A model generated the notes under the pieces. The model ran no database searches. It worked only from the letters and a program-made list of their open reading frames with translations, and was not told the DNA's origin. From an uncultured Bacteroides sp. (GTDB lineage Bacteria > Bacteroidota > Bacteroidia > Bacteroidales > Bacteroidaceae): a stretch of 64,000 nt of DNA. The stretch lies in NCBI GenBank assembly GCA_902388495.1, contig CABMPP010000007.1:1-64000 (forward strand). The letters run 5' to 3'. The stretch's first letter is position 1, and the number at the start of each line of letters is the position of its first letter. A program made the position numbers and the translations under genes. This document shows, in pieces, positions 33,868 to 44,000 of this stretch.

Positions 33868-36549
33868 TTAAAACAGTTTCATCTGCCCCGTTATCTCATC
33901 TATGATGTCTTCGTCGCTTTTCCCGTGGTCAGGGTCCAGAATTTCCGGTTCGCTGTCTGCTTCCGGTGCTTCCGGTTCTTGTGCAGGTTCGGGTTGGCGG
34001 GTGGGCTCCAACTCGTTGATGGTTTCGATGGTAAAGGTAGTCAGTCGCTTGCCTTTGGCTTTGAAACCTTTCACGGCGATAAACTCATCGGCCTCGATAA
34101 TCATCGGTTCGCGGAAGTTGTCGTGACCGCCGAATATGACTTCCAGACGCGGATAACATTCGTCCGTCAGCAGAATGAGGCTGCTGTTCTTGTTCTCGCC
34201 CATGTAGTTCTGTTTGCGGGCGGTGGCTTCGAGGCAGAAACGCTTGATGTACGGGTAGTTCTGCTGGTCGGCGTCGTAGAGCACGGCTGTCCATACCTTG
34301 TTGGGGTCGTATTTCTCCAGTACTCGGATGCTGTCGTCGTAGTGGTTGTTCAGGTCGAAGTTGGTGGTGTAGAAGTCTCCGTTGTTCTGTACTACCAGGA
34401 TGCTGTCGTCGCTCTGGAATTCGCCGAGGTATTCTCCGCGTCCGTCGTAGTTGAGGCGCAGAACATCGCGGTCGAACCATACCTTACGTCCGCCCAGGGT
34501 GGAGCCTCCGCGTTGTTTCAATGCTATCTTGTGCACGGGTAGCTTCGTCAGGATGTTACCCATGGCCTGCCGTCCCTTGATGTTGATGGCGCTGAAGTCT
34601 TCCTCGAAGATGATACGGCGCACGCGCGGGTTAGGCTTCAGGGTCACTTTGATGATTTCTGCCTCACCGTTGGGATTGGCGGAGAAATAGGTTATTCTGG
34701 ATTCGGGCGTACCTTGGGTAACATCGTATTCGCGGTCGCGCACAATGGATGTTACGGCAAAGCGCTTGATGTAGCTCGTGCCCTCCTTGCCATCGCGGTA
34801 GCATACGTTGTAGATGGTACGCTTGTCGTTCTTCTTGAAGACATTGGCATAGAGTATGTTCTTGCCAACGAACTTCTTGTCGGCCACCGGGGTGATGATA
34901 TATTTGCCGTCGCGGAAGAAGATGATGACATCGTCTATGGGCGAACAGTTGGCTATGAACTCGTCCTTCTTCAGGCTGGTGCCGATAAAGCCTTCTTCGC
35001 GGTTGATGTACAGCTTTTCGTTGGCTTCGATTACTTTGGTTGCTTCGATGGTGTCGAAGTTGCGCAACTCCGTGCGGCGCGGGAAGCCTTTGCCGTATTT
35101 CTCTTTCAGCATGCGGAACCAGTCCACGGTATATTCCACGATGTTTGCCAGGTGGCGGTCTATCTCTTCGATGTCCGCCTTCATGCGGGCAATCAGTTCC
35201 TCTGCCTTGTCGGAGTTGAACTTGAGGATGCGCGCCATCTTTATCTCCATCAGTTTGAGGATGTCGTCTTTGGTCACCTCACGGATGAAGGTGGGATAGT
35301 ACGGGGTCAGCCTCGTGTCGATGTGCTCGCAAGCAGCATCCATATTCTTAGATTGCTCAAACTCTTTGTCCTTGTAGATGCGTTCTTCGATGAATATCTT
35401 TTCCAGGGAAGCGAAGTGCAGGCTTTCCAGGATTTCGCCCTTGCGTATCTCCAGTTCCATGCGCAGCAGAGCCAGGGTATTGTCCACCGACTTGCGCAGC
35501 ACGTCGCTTACGGTGAGGAAGTGCGGCTTCTGGTCGTCGATGACGCAACAGTTGGGCGAGATGCTTACTTCGCAGTCGGTGAAGGCGTACAGGGCGTCGA
35601 TGGTCTTGTCCGACGATACGCCCGGAGCCAGGTGCACCAGTATTTCGGCGCTGTCCGACGTCAGGTCTTCCACCTTGCGTATCTTAATCTTTCCCTTCTC
35701 GCTTGCCTTCACGATGGAATCGCAGATGCCTGCTACGGTTTTCCCGTAGGGGATTTCCTTGATGGCAAGCGTCTTATTGTCTATCTTCTCTATTTTGGAG
35801 CGTACGCGTACAGCACCGCCGCGTTCACCGTCGTTGTACTTGGACACATCGATGGAGCCGCCCGTCTGGAAATCGGGGTATAGCTTGAATTCTTCGTTGT
35901 GCAAGTATTGGATGGAGGCATCGCATAGCTCGTTGAAGTTGTGCGGCAGTATCTTGGACGACAGACCTACGGCAATACCCTCTACGCCCTGTGCCAGTAG
36001 CAACGGGAACTTTACAGGCAGTGTCACCGGTTCCCGGTTTCGCCCATCGTAGGAGAGCTTCCATTCCGTGGTCTTGGGGTTGAATACTACATCCAGTGCA
36101 AACTTCGTCAGGCGTGCTTCGATGTATCGGGCAGCGGCGGCATCGTCTCCTGTCAGTATGTTTCCCCAGTTTCCCTGACAGTCGATGAGCATGTCCTTTT
36201 GTCCCAGCTGCACCAGGGCATCTTTGATGGAAGCATCGCCGTGCGGGTGGAACTTCATGGCCTCGCCCACAATGTTCGCCACCTTGTTGTAGCGTCCGTC
36301 CTCCATGCGCCGCATGGTGTGCAGGATGCGGCGCTGCACGGGCTTCAGTCCGTCCATGATGTGGGGTACGGCACGCTCCAGTATCACGTAAGAGGCGTAG
36401 TCCAGAAACCAATTCTGATACATGCCGCTCAGTTGATGCTTCACGTTGGCGTCTTTCGTGTCCGCGGGTTTATATTCCGAATGTTCTTCGCTCCCGGCCG
36501 GGAGTTCTTTGTCCAAATCGTCTTTCGGTGCTTCAAAATCTTCGCTCAT
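33868..36549 (-). CDS. parC: Type II topoisomerase A subunit (ParC/GyrA family)
   Basis: An 893-residue cytosolic DNA gyrase/topoisomerase IV A-type subunit. The breakage-reunion domain spans about 40-480, with the catalytic tyrosine at Tyr142 in AARYIEARLT. The HPHGD motif is at 101-105. A coiled-coil region and a C-terminal domain (about 500-830) follow, with weakly visible beta-pinwheel repeats, then an acidic tail rich in Glu, Pro and Asp (about 845-880). The residue at the place of the quinolone-relevant GyrA Ser83 is Ala106. The length and diverged C-terminal half fit the topoisomerase IV-like subunit of Bacteroides better than GyrA, but the partner B subunit is not in the window, so ParC versus GyrA is a judgement. 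It is transcribed divergently from the MutS-like gene. Confidence 0.87.
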   Translation of the reverse strand: MSEDFEAPKDDLDKELPAGSEEHSEYKPADTKDANVKHQLSGMYQNWFLDYASYVILERAVPHIMDGLKPVQRRILHTMRRMEDGRYNKVANIVGEAMKFHPHGDASIKDALVQLGQKDMLIDCQGNWGNILTGDDAAAARYIEARLTKFALDVVFNPKTTEWKLSYDGRNREPVTLPVKFPLLLAQGVEGIAVGLSSKILPHNFNELCDASIQYLHNEEFKLYPDFQTGGSIDVSKYNDGERGGAVRVRSKIEKIDNKTLAIKEIPYGKTVAGICDSIVKASEKGKIKIRKVEDLTSDSAEILVHLAPGVSSDKTIDALYAFTDCEVSISPNCCVIDDQKPHFLTVSDVLRKSVDNTLALLRMELEIRKGEILESLHFASLEKIFIEERIYKDKEFEQSKNMDAACEHIDTRLTPYYPTFIREVTKDDILKLMEIKMARILKFNSDKAEELIARMKADIEEIDRHLANIVEYTVDWFRMLKEKYGKGFPRRTELRNFDTIEATKVIEANEKLYINREEGFIGTSLKKDEFIANCSPIDDVIIFFRDGKYIITPVADKKFVGKNILYANVFKKNDKRTIYNVCYRDGKEGTSYIKRFAVTSIVRDREYDVTQGTPESRITYFSANPNGEAEIIKVTLKPNPRVRRIIFEEDFSAINIKGRQAMGNILTKLPVHKIALKQRGGSTLGGRKVWFDRDVLRLNYDGRGEYLGEFQSDDSILVVQNNGDFYTTNFDLNNHYDDSIRVLEKYDPNKVWTAVLYDADQQNYPYIKRFCLEATARKQNYMGENKNSSLILLTDECYPRLEVIFGGHDNFREPMIIEADEFIAVKGFKAKGKRLTTFTIETINELEPTRQPEPAQEPEAPEADSEPEILDPDHGKSDEDIIDEITGQMKLF

Positions 36550-36601
36550 ATTTGTTCGGGAATTGTCTATTCTATGATATTACTGATTTTTCAGTTGCAC
36601 G

Positions 36602-36609
36602 CAAAAATA
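36602..36609 (-). promoter_or_regulatory. -7 box of the topoisomerase gene
   Basis: The minus strand reads TATTTTTG (TAnnTTTG) 53 bp upstream of the start codon at 36549, in the divergent region shared with the MutS-like gene. Confidence 0.5.
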
Positions 36610-36663
36610 CGAATTTTATCGGGAAAACCTGCAAAGAAGTTAGATATTGCGTGATGTTTTCGC

Positions 36664-36671
36664 TATTTTTG
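36664..36671 (+). promoter_or_regulatory. -7 box of the MutS-like gene
   Basis: TATTTTTG fits TAnnTTTG and lies 27 bp before the ATG at 36698. A start further upstream at 36647 would sit in front of this box, so it favours the 36698 start. Confidence 0.5.
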
Positions 36672-36697
36672 TCTATCACTTTAATACAAATTTTCAA

Positions 36698-38224
36698 ATG
36701 GGACAATCGTTTTCGGATATATCGCTCTACCATGAGTACAGGGCGAAGAAAGATACGGACGGCTTGTTGTCGCCAAAAACATGGGACGACCTGAACCTGG
36801 ATGATTTCTTTCTGTCAATAGATTGCACCTCCTCTTGTGTGGGACGCCAATATCTCTACAACCTGCTGCACTATGACCGGCTTTCCGAAGTCGCCGCTCA
36901 CGAGGAGGCAATCGGCAAGCTCTCTGCAGATAAGGCATTGCGTGCAGCTATCCAGCGTGATCTGAAGAAACTGGATAAGTCGGATGCTTATACCATAACC
37001 TCTCTGTTTGCCACATCCCATCCGGTGTATTCCCGTCGTTATTATCGCTTGCTGTGTGTGTTGCAATTTGTTCCCTTTATTTTAGCGGGGGTGACCTATC
37101 TCACTTCCTCCCTCATCTGGCTGGGGGTGCTATGCATCGCCGTGCTGGTGAATCTGTTTCTTCACTATCGCAGCAAGGCGCGCATCCAGGGATATTTCTT
37201 TTCCATTCCCCAGTTGTGGCGATTGCTGAGGCAGGCGGAGAAGCTGGCGGACCGTCCGCTGTGTGCTTCGGTGCATAATGGCATCCGGGAGACTTTGCAA
37301 AGCCTGCACCCGCTGCTGAAGAAGCTGTCTTTTTTCCGTTTCAGTATCGGGCTGGAGAACGATACGATGATTATCGCTTACTACCTGACCGAGCTGATAA
37401 ATATATTTTTCTTGCGGGAAGCCATTCCCGTCTCCAAAGCCTTTTTCTTACTACAGGGCAAACAGGGACAGATAGAAGAAGTGTTCCGTTTCTTCGGACT
37501 GGTGGACGTGCTTTGCTCTGTTTCCATGCTTCGGGACGGATTGCCGTACTATACTTTGCCCGAACCTTGTGCACCCGGTGAGACTTTCCATGCCGAAGGG
37601 CTTTATCATCCGCTTGTGGAAGATTGTGTCTCTAATGACATAACGCTTCATGGCAAATCAGTTCTTATTACCGGTTCCAATATGTCCGGCAAGACTACCT
37701 TCATCCGTTCTATAGGGCTTAATCTGCTTTCGGCACAAGTGCTTCACACTTGTTGTGCCCGCTGTTTCCGTCTTCCCGTAAATGCCCGTCTGTCTTCTGC
37801 CATTCATTTGGAAGACAGCTTGATGGAAGGGAAAAGTTTCTTTCTGGAAGAAGTGCAGACTATCAAAGAAATGCTGGAAGACAGTGAGAAGCACGGCCAT
37901 TTCTTCCTGCTGGATGAGTTGTTCAAAGGTACTAATACGGTGGAGCGTATTGCCATTGCCAAGGCGGTACTTTCTGCTTTAGTCAGCCATGGCAATATTG
38001 TGTTTGTTTCTACCCACGACATTGAGTTGGCCTCCCTGCTCAGTGAAGAGTATGATTTGTATCACTTCTGCGAGAGTGTTGAAAATGATACTCTGTCCTT
38101 TGACTACAAGCTGAAACCCGGGCCGGTGACCGAGCGCAATGCAATCCGTATCATAGAGATGTGCGGCTATCCCGGCGAGGTGGTGCGGGAAGCATACCGG
38201 ATAGCCGGAGAAGATGCATTATAG
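36698..38224 (+). CDS. Membrane-associated MutS-family ATPase
   Basis: 508 residues from the ATG at 36698 (MGQSFSDISLYHEYRAKK), chosen because the promoter box precedes it. The N-terminal half resembles the MutS core/lever helices and is interrupted by two membrane helices at about 118-156 (LLCVLQFVPFILAGVTYL... and LIWLGVLCIAVLVNLFL). The C-terminal ABC-type ATPase domain has the P-loop GSNMSGKTT (about 326-334), the signature/Walker B region FFLLDELFKGTNTVER and the His-loop FVSTHDIELA. The mismatch-recognition and clamp-dimer tail domains of true MutS are absent. It is a Bacteroidetes MutS-like protein of unknown role. The membrane helices make classical mismatch repair unlikely (inference). 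Confidence 0.85.
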   Translation: MGQSFSDISLYHEYRAKKDTDGLLSPKTWDDLNLDDFFLSIDCTSSCVGRQYLYNLLHYDRLSEVAAHEEAIGKLSADKALRAAIQRDLKKLDKSDAYTITSLFATSHPVYSRRYYRLLCVLQFVPFILAGVTYLTSSLIWLGVLCIAVLVNLFLHYRSKARIQGYFFSIPQLWRLLRQAEKLADRPLCASVHNGIRETLQSLHPLLKKLSFFRFSIGLENDTMIIAYYLTELINIFFLREAIPVSKAFFLLQGKQGQIEEVFRFFGLVDVLCSVSMLRDGLPYYTLPEPCAPGETFHAEGLYHPLVEDCVSNDITLHGKSVLITGSNMSGKTTFIRSIGLNLLSAQVLHTCCARCFRLPVNARLSSAIHLEDSLMEGKSFFLEEVQTIKEMLEDSEKHGHFFLLDELFKGTNTVERIAIAKAVLSALVSHGNIVFVSTHDIELASLLSEEYDLYHFCESVENDTLSFDYKLKPGPVTERNAIRIIEMCGYPGEVVREAYRIAGEDAL

Positions 38225-38315
38225 CCTCTTCTATCCCGCCTTCTTTTGGTCAAAAGCTCTTCTTTCTCTTACTTGAGCCTTGTTTCCTTCGTGTCTATAG
38301 GGAGGGAGAATGCAA

Positions 38316-38370
38316 GAAGCAGGTAAGAACCGGGTAAGACTCGGGTACGAAGGAGGTAGGAAGTGGGTGA
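38316..38370. repeat. 11-bp tandem array (5 units)
   Basis: Five 11-bp units from 38316 with the pattern GAANNGGGTAA (GAAGCAGGTAA, GAACCGGGTAA, GACTCGGGTAC, GAAGGAGGTAG, GAAGTGGGTGA). It sits in the 305-bp gap between the convergent MutS-like and esterase genes, together with a terminator at 38429; I see no gene in this gap. Confidence 0.7.
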
Positions 38371-38428
38371 AATTGTTCTGTTTCTCTGATTTTGTTGCTT
38401 CTGCTTTGGACGGGAGGTATATTTCATT

Positions 38429-38464
38429 CAGGGTCGCTCTCTAAAAGAGCGACCCTGTTTGTTT
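38429..38464. terminator. Terminator between MutS-like and esterase genes
   Basis: CAGGGTCGCTCT (38429-38440), loop CTAAA, then AGAGCGACCCTG (38446-38457) make a 12-bp perfect stem followed by TTTGTTT on the plus strand. Confidence 0.88.
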
Positions 38465-38529
38465 AGTGCACTGTTTTAGCTTCTAGTAATTGGCTGAAAC
38501 AGCTTAATTTCAGTATCGGGCATACTCAA

Positions 38530-39348
38530 TCAGTATTCTGATTTTTCTCCTAATAATTTCTTTATCCATTGATGCAGAATGTGGAAAGCTGGTTCTCCCA
38601 TCGGCCCATGTCCGTGCCCGTCTATCTCGTATAAATAGGTCTTTGGGTGTCCTGTTAGTTTCATCATACGCCACAAGTAGGCATTCTCTTCATATCGTCC
38701 GAAAAGTTCCAATTCGCGGTCACCGGTGATAAGAATGAGGGGGGGAGCGTCTTTCCTAACATGAAAGAGGGGGGCATACTTGTCGATCGTAGGCTGCAGA
38801 TTATCAATTCCATTCATTTGTCGGTAAGAAAAATGGCTGATAGCTTGTCCGCTGAAGGGAATCAGTCCGGCAATGGAATCGGCATCTATCCCTTGTTTGC
38901 CGAGCCAACTTTTATCTAATCCCAGCATAGCTGTCAGGTATCCACCTGCCGAATGCCCGGAAATGAAAATCTTACTTCGTGAACCACCGTATTTTTCTAT
39001 CTCACGGAAAGTCCATGCTACAGCTGATGCTGCATCAGTCAGACATTTGTCTATTGTTACATTAGGTAACAAACGATAGTTGACGGCTACTACCACCATG
39101 CCTGCATTTCTCAGTTTTCCTGGGATGGATTTGCTTCCACTGGTCAACCCGCCACCGTGAAACCATATAACGGTGGGACAATCTTTTAAGTTTTCAGGAT
39201 AGTAGATGTCTAATTTGCAGCGCTCTTGTGCATAAGTATCTTTTGAAGAGGAGTAGGGTATATCTTTTGTCTCCTTGTATGTGACTTTTTGAGCAGCAGC
39301 ACCTATGACAGTTAGTAATAAAAATAATATTAAACAATATTTTCTCAT
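38530..39348 (-). CDS. Secreted alpha/beta-hydrolase esterase, PUL3
   Basis: 272 residues from the Met at 39348 (MRKYCLILFLLL), which begins a clear signal peptide ending GAAAQ. A longer frame from 39384 would put twelve polar residues before it and overlap the susD stop. It is an alpha/beta-hydrolase with the oxyanion motif HGGG (64-67), the nucleophile elbow GHSAGG (Ser133), an acid in ITGDRELELFGR and the His in IDGHGHGP. It resembles the BD-FAE/acetyl-xylan-esterase type seen in Bacteroides PULs, so it likely removes acetyl or feruloyl groups from a plant glycan. It is the third gene of the susC-susD-esterase set and the only enzyme there. Confidence 0.85.
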   Translation of the reverse strand: MRKYCLILFLLLTVIGAAAQKVTYKETKDIPYSSSKDTYAQERCKLDIYYPENLKDCPTVIWFHGGGLTSGSKSIPGKLRNAGMVVVAVNYRLLPNVTIDKCLTDAASAVAWTFREIEKYGGSRSKIFISGHSAGGYLTAMLGLDKSWLGKQGIDADSIAGLIPFSGQAISHFSYRQMNGIDNLQPTIDKYAPLFHVRKDAPPLILITGDRELELFGRYEENAYLWRMMKLTGHPKTYLYEIDGHGHGPMGEPAFHILHQWIKKLLGEKSEY

Positions 39349-39373
39349 GATAGTTTTATTTCTTAAGTGATAA

Positions 39374-41047
39374 TCAATATCCATAATTATTTCCGCCTAA
39401 CAATTTGTTTTCTGCCACTTCGGCGGCTGGAATGGCATAGAGCAGATTTTTCTTTGAACGAATGGTAGAACGGTTTGCATTGCCACAAACGATGGATTGG
39501 GTTTCGTTCATCACGTCTAAATATAACCCCCAACGCAACAAGTCAAATTTTCGATTGAATTCTTGGCAGAATTCCAGACCACGCTCTTTCAGAACCAGAC
39601 TACGGGCTTCCACTTTGTCTGTCACTTTGCCGGAATACAGAGTTTCGGCTTTAGCGCGTTTCCTGATTACATCCACATCTTTCATTGCGGCCTGGATATT
39701 GCCAAGTTCCACCTCTGCTTCTGCACGAAGCAGATAAGCCTCTGCAAACCGAATCAGTATAACGTCTTGATCTTGTGCTGTTGCCTGCCGTGCTGAATAG
39801 AATGAAGGATTGGCAATATCACCATTATAATGTTTGGTAAGACATGCTACCCCATATTGGTAAGTACTGTTGAAATTGGGACAGAAAGCTTTCAGGTTTT
39901 CCGGAAGATTCTCTTCATTGTATACGTCGGAATTGGAAGGGAATGAAACCCACTTTTGGGTAGCACCGTAGGCAGTTTGATAATAATGCCATATTCCATG
40001 GACAATACGTTCGTCGACTGCATCGTATTGCTCATACAGGTTTGGAGCCATATATACCCATGCACCTGCGCCTCCGTAAGGGGCGGGATTGTGGTAATAG
40101 TGCAGATAGGAGTTGTGGAAATCGGTATCGCTGCCGTTGGCGGATGCACCCCATACGAACTCTTTGTTTCTGCGGTTGTTACTTCCCCAAAGGTTTAAAT
40201 AGTCTGGAGCCAGGTCATAGTCTGTTCCCCGTCGGGCAATTACCATGTCGCATAATTCTTTGGCTCTGCTATAGCATTGCTCGGCATTGATATTCGCTGC
40301 ACCATCTACAGCGACACAATTGAATTTCTTAGGTTCTCCTTTGATATCTACAATCATTTCTGCACCATTATTGGACAATGCAGCTGATCCCATTGTGCAG
40401 TAAACGCGTGCTAAAAGCAGGATTGCGGCAGTTTTATCAGCATGCCCCCATGCCCCGACATTACCTTCGGAGTTGAAGTACATATATTCGAGTGCAGTTT
40501 CCAGATCTTCTGTAACTTGCTTATAGACATCCTCTACAGAGGAGCGCGGACAGTTGAGTTCTGTTTCTGCTGTAAGTCTCAAGGGTACGGCTCCGTACAT
40601 TCTTACCAAATGGAAATAAGCATATGCTCTGAGAAAAAGAGTTTCTCCATAAAGTTGCCGTACACTTGAATCTTCTGTGTAGGCATTGGTCTTTTCAAGT
40701 GATTCTTTTGCCTTGTTGGCCCGGTTTATCATTCGGTAAAATACACTCCACAAATCATTGTTAGTATTGTAAGCATAGTGCCCTGTCACGTCTCCACTAC
40801 CGGCAGAGCTGAGTACCCAACCAGGTGCGGCACAGTGGTCATGGTCTTGATCCACCCATGCTTCATAGGTTTGTTCCATGCACCAATTATCCCAGAATAT
40901 AGCATAGATTCCGGTTACTAATTGCTTTGCTCCCGCTTCGCTTTGAGCTAGCTGTTCAGAAGTGATGGAGTATGGATGTTCGTCTAAAGAGCAGCTTGCA
41001 GCAAGTGCTGCTGCAAGAGCTATCATGATTATTTGTATCTTTTTCAT
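39374..41047 (-). CDS. SusD/RagB-type surface glycan-binding lipoprotein, PUL3
   Basis: A 557-residue SusD-family lipoprotein with the lipobox AASC at residues 16-19. The family pattern is visible: GETLFLRAYAYFHLVRMYGAVPLRL near residue 133, LIRFAEAYLLRAEAEVELG in the C-terminal half, and RSLVLKERGLEFCQEFNRKFDLLRWG near the end. It partners the SusC encoded 21 bp upstream. The region is visibly more AT-rich than PUL1 and PUL2, which may mean a separate origin. Ligand unknown; the esterase behind it hints at an acylated glycan. Confidence 0.94.
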   Translation of the reverse strand: MKKIQIIMIALAAALAASCSLDEHPYSITSEQLAQSEAGAKQLVTGIYAIFWDNWCMEQTYEAWVDQDHDHCAAPGWVLSSAGSGDVTGHYAYNTNNDLWSVFYRMINRANKAKESLEKTNAYTEDSSVRQLYGETLFLRAYAYFHLVRMYGAVPLRLTAETELNCPRSSVEDVYKQVTEDLETALEYMYFNSEGNVGAWGHADKTAAILLLARVYCTMGSAALSNNGAEMIVDIKGEPKKFNCVAVDGAANINAEQCYSRAKELCDMVIARRGTDYDLAPDYLNLWGSNNRRNKEFVWGASANGSDTDFHNSYLHYYHNPAPYGGAGAWVYMAPNLYEQYDAVDERIVHGIWHYYQTAYGATQKWVSFPSNSDVYNEENLPENLKAFCPNFNSTYQYGVACLTKHYNGDIANPSFYSARQATAQDQDVILIRFAEAYLLRAEAEVELGNIQAAMKDVDVIRKRAKAETLYSGKVTDKVEARSLVLKERGLEFCQEFNRKFDLLRWGLYLDVMNETQSIVCGNANRSTIRSKKNLLYAIPAAEVAENKLLGGNNYGY

Positions 41048-41068
41048 ACCTTGAATTCTTTTTATTAG

Positions 41069-44000
41069 TTAGAAAACAATATTAAGGCCAAATGTAAAAC
41101 TGCGTTGCTGAGGGTAGGCACCGGAGTCAATACCTCTTAACGAAGGTGTAGAACCGAAGGAGTTGACTTCCGGGTCATATCCTTTATACTTCGTAAAAGT
41201 TAGTAGGTTATTTCCTGTAGCGCTAAGCCGGACACTGTTGATGTGTGGTAATGGATTCTTGATGGTATAGCCGATAGACAAAGAACGCAGTTTCAGGTAA
41301 GAACCGTTGTCCAGATACAGTCTGGAGAATCGGACATCTCTTCCTGAATAGTAGAATATTTTAGGTGCCACTGCAGTTTGTGGATTGACGCTCCACGACT
41401 GGTCGTAGACATAATAGGGTATATTGCGTGTTTCGCCCAAATCATAAAAGCGAAGTGCATTCATATTGAAAATATCATTTCCTTGTACTCCTTGGAATAA
41501 TACGCTAAAGTCGAAGTTCTTCCAGTTTAAATCAAGATTGAAGCCATAATAGAAGTCTGGGTTGGCGTCACCTATCCAGTCTTGATCTTTGTCGGTGATG
41601 AATCCGTCTCCGTCCATATCTTTGTACTTTATTTCTCCTATCCAATCACGGCGTATAATTTCTTCAACGGCTGCATCCGAGCCATCTGCTTTATAGTTGG
41701 GATATTGAGTCTTGAATTGATGACTGTTGATGACTTCTTCTTTCGATTGCCATATACCATTATGTACCCATCCGTAGAAGGCACCGATGGGATGACCGTC
41801 GGCAAGAGCATAAGGACGCATACTGTTATAAATGGAGTTGGGGAACATTGGGTCTTTCCCGAAATCGCAAATTTCGTTTTTATTGAACGAGATATTTCCA
41901 CCGAATGACAGTGAGAAGTTCTTTCCCTGGATGGCATACACTTTCATATTGGCTTCAAAGCCTTTGTTGATAACCGCACCACTGTTGGAAAGTATCTGTT
42001 CAATGCCAGTACTGGGGGGTGTTTGTTTATATTGCAGCAGGTCTGTCGTTTTCTTGTGATAATAGTCAAGTTCTAAAGAAATTCGTTTGAAGAACATCAG
42101 TTCCAAACCAAAATCGTGCTGCCAGGTAGTTTCCCAAGTCAATTCTTTATTGCCAGGATTGTAAGTGTTTGTGGCATAACCATTCTCAATATTCGAACCG
42201 AAAGGATAGTTAGCAGCTGCCATGATGGCAAAAGTCTGATAAGAGCCAATGGCTTGGTTACCGGATGCTCCATAGCTATAGCGCAATTTTACGTTACTCA
42301 GCACACTGGATATTCCTTTCATGAAATTCTCTTCGGATAAACGATAGGAAAGGCCGATAGAGGGGAAAAAAGCAGCTCGCTTTCCTTTGGCAAATTTGCT
42401 CGACACATCATCACGCGCTGTGAAGGTGAGGTAATATTTGCCGGCATAGTTATAGGCGAAGCGTCCGATGAGGGAGAATAGCTGGGAGTCTCCTTTGCCG
42501 GAACTGACGGCAGCCATTGTACCTGCATCCTGCAATAGCCATCCTTGTGTGTCGTCTGTACCAAATCCCTGCACGGTGATTGTCTTATTATAATAACTTG
42601 CTTCTTCCCAAGATGTTCCTACCGTAGCACTGATATTATGTTTCCGGTTGAATGTTTTGTTATACATCAGCAAGTTATCAAACAGTAAAGAAGAACGCCA
42701 GTTGTCACCAGCATTTGATTTGCCACCGATGCCTTTTCCTTCAGCCAGATAACTAGGCCAATATTTGTTGGCATCGTTGCGAGTATAGTTATATCCTAGT
42801 ACTGTCCTGAAAATCAGTCCGTCTGCGAGGGATATGTTCAGATAGTTCGAGGTTCTGAATGTCATGTTACGATTCTCATTCAGCGCGTTGATGTAACGGG
42901 TCGGTACAGCTACCATACTGTATTCGTTGTCCAAGTCTTCTTGGGTTTGCGAAGCGGGGTAGGTAATAGCCGAACGTACAACTCCTTCCGTTCCGTTATT
43001 TTTGTTGTTGGTTGCGGTTTTCAGTACATTTGAATTGGCAAAAGTTCCTGATACGGATGTCCCGAACTTCAGCCATGGCTTTACTTGCTTGTTTATATTG
43101 GCTTTCACAGTGTATCGGGAATAATCGGAGCCGTTTATAATACCATCCTGACTTAAGAACCCACCACTTACGGAATAGTCAAAGCCTTTTGATTGGCCGG
43201 AGATATTTAGATTCAAATCATGTGTTAATCCCGATCTGAGAATTTGATCTTGCCAGTAATAAGGGTTGTTGTCAAAATCATCCGGCCCTTTCAAATAAGT
43301 TCCTTCGCTGTTTGTCATTCCGGGAAAAGGCAGGTTGACTTGTTCCCATTCAAAGTTGGAAACTTCTTGAGTGTTGATGTATGAAAGATTCCTGTATTCG
43401 GCATAGTCTTTAGCGCCCAATACTTTTATTTTCTTGGTAGCGTGGCTGCTTGTCAGCTTGTAGGATAATGTGACTTGATCTTTTACATCTATTCCACTAC
43501 CGTTTTTCGTAGTAATCAGCACTACACCATTGGCTCCACGCGAGCCATAAATGGCTGTTGCCGAGGCATCTTTTAGGATCTCAATGGAAGCAATGTCATT
43601 GGGATTCAATGAAGAAAGTGCATTGCTGTAGTTCGGTGCACTTGAATCAAAATTGATGGTATCGTCATTACTATCGGATACAGGTACTCCGTCAATTACA
43701 TACAGAGGCTCTGTAGAACCTTGAAAGGAGTTGGTTCCGCGAATTTGGATACTGATGCCACCACCCGGAGCGCCGTCATTGGATATTACATTTACACCGG
43801 TCAAGCGTCCTTGCAAGCCTTTTTCCAGGCTTACAGGCGAATTCTTTAACAGTTCCTCGCTCTTTACTTGTACCACAGAACCGGTAAGGTCGCTCTTCTT
43901 CACAAAACCGTAACCTATTACCACAACTTCGTCCAATGTCTTACTGTCTTCTTGGAGTACTATTTTCATACCATCTGTTGCTTTAACCTGTTGTTGCAGG

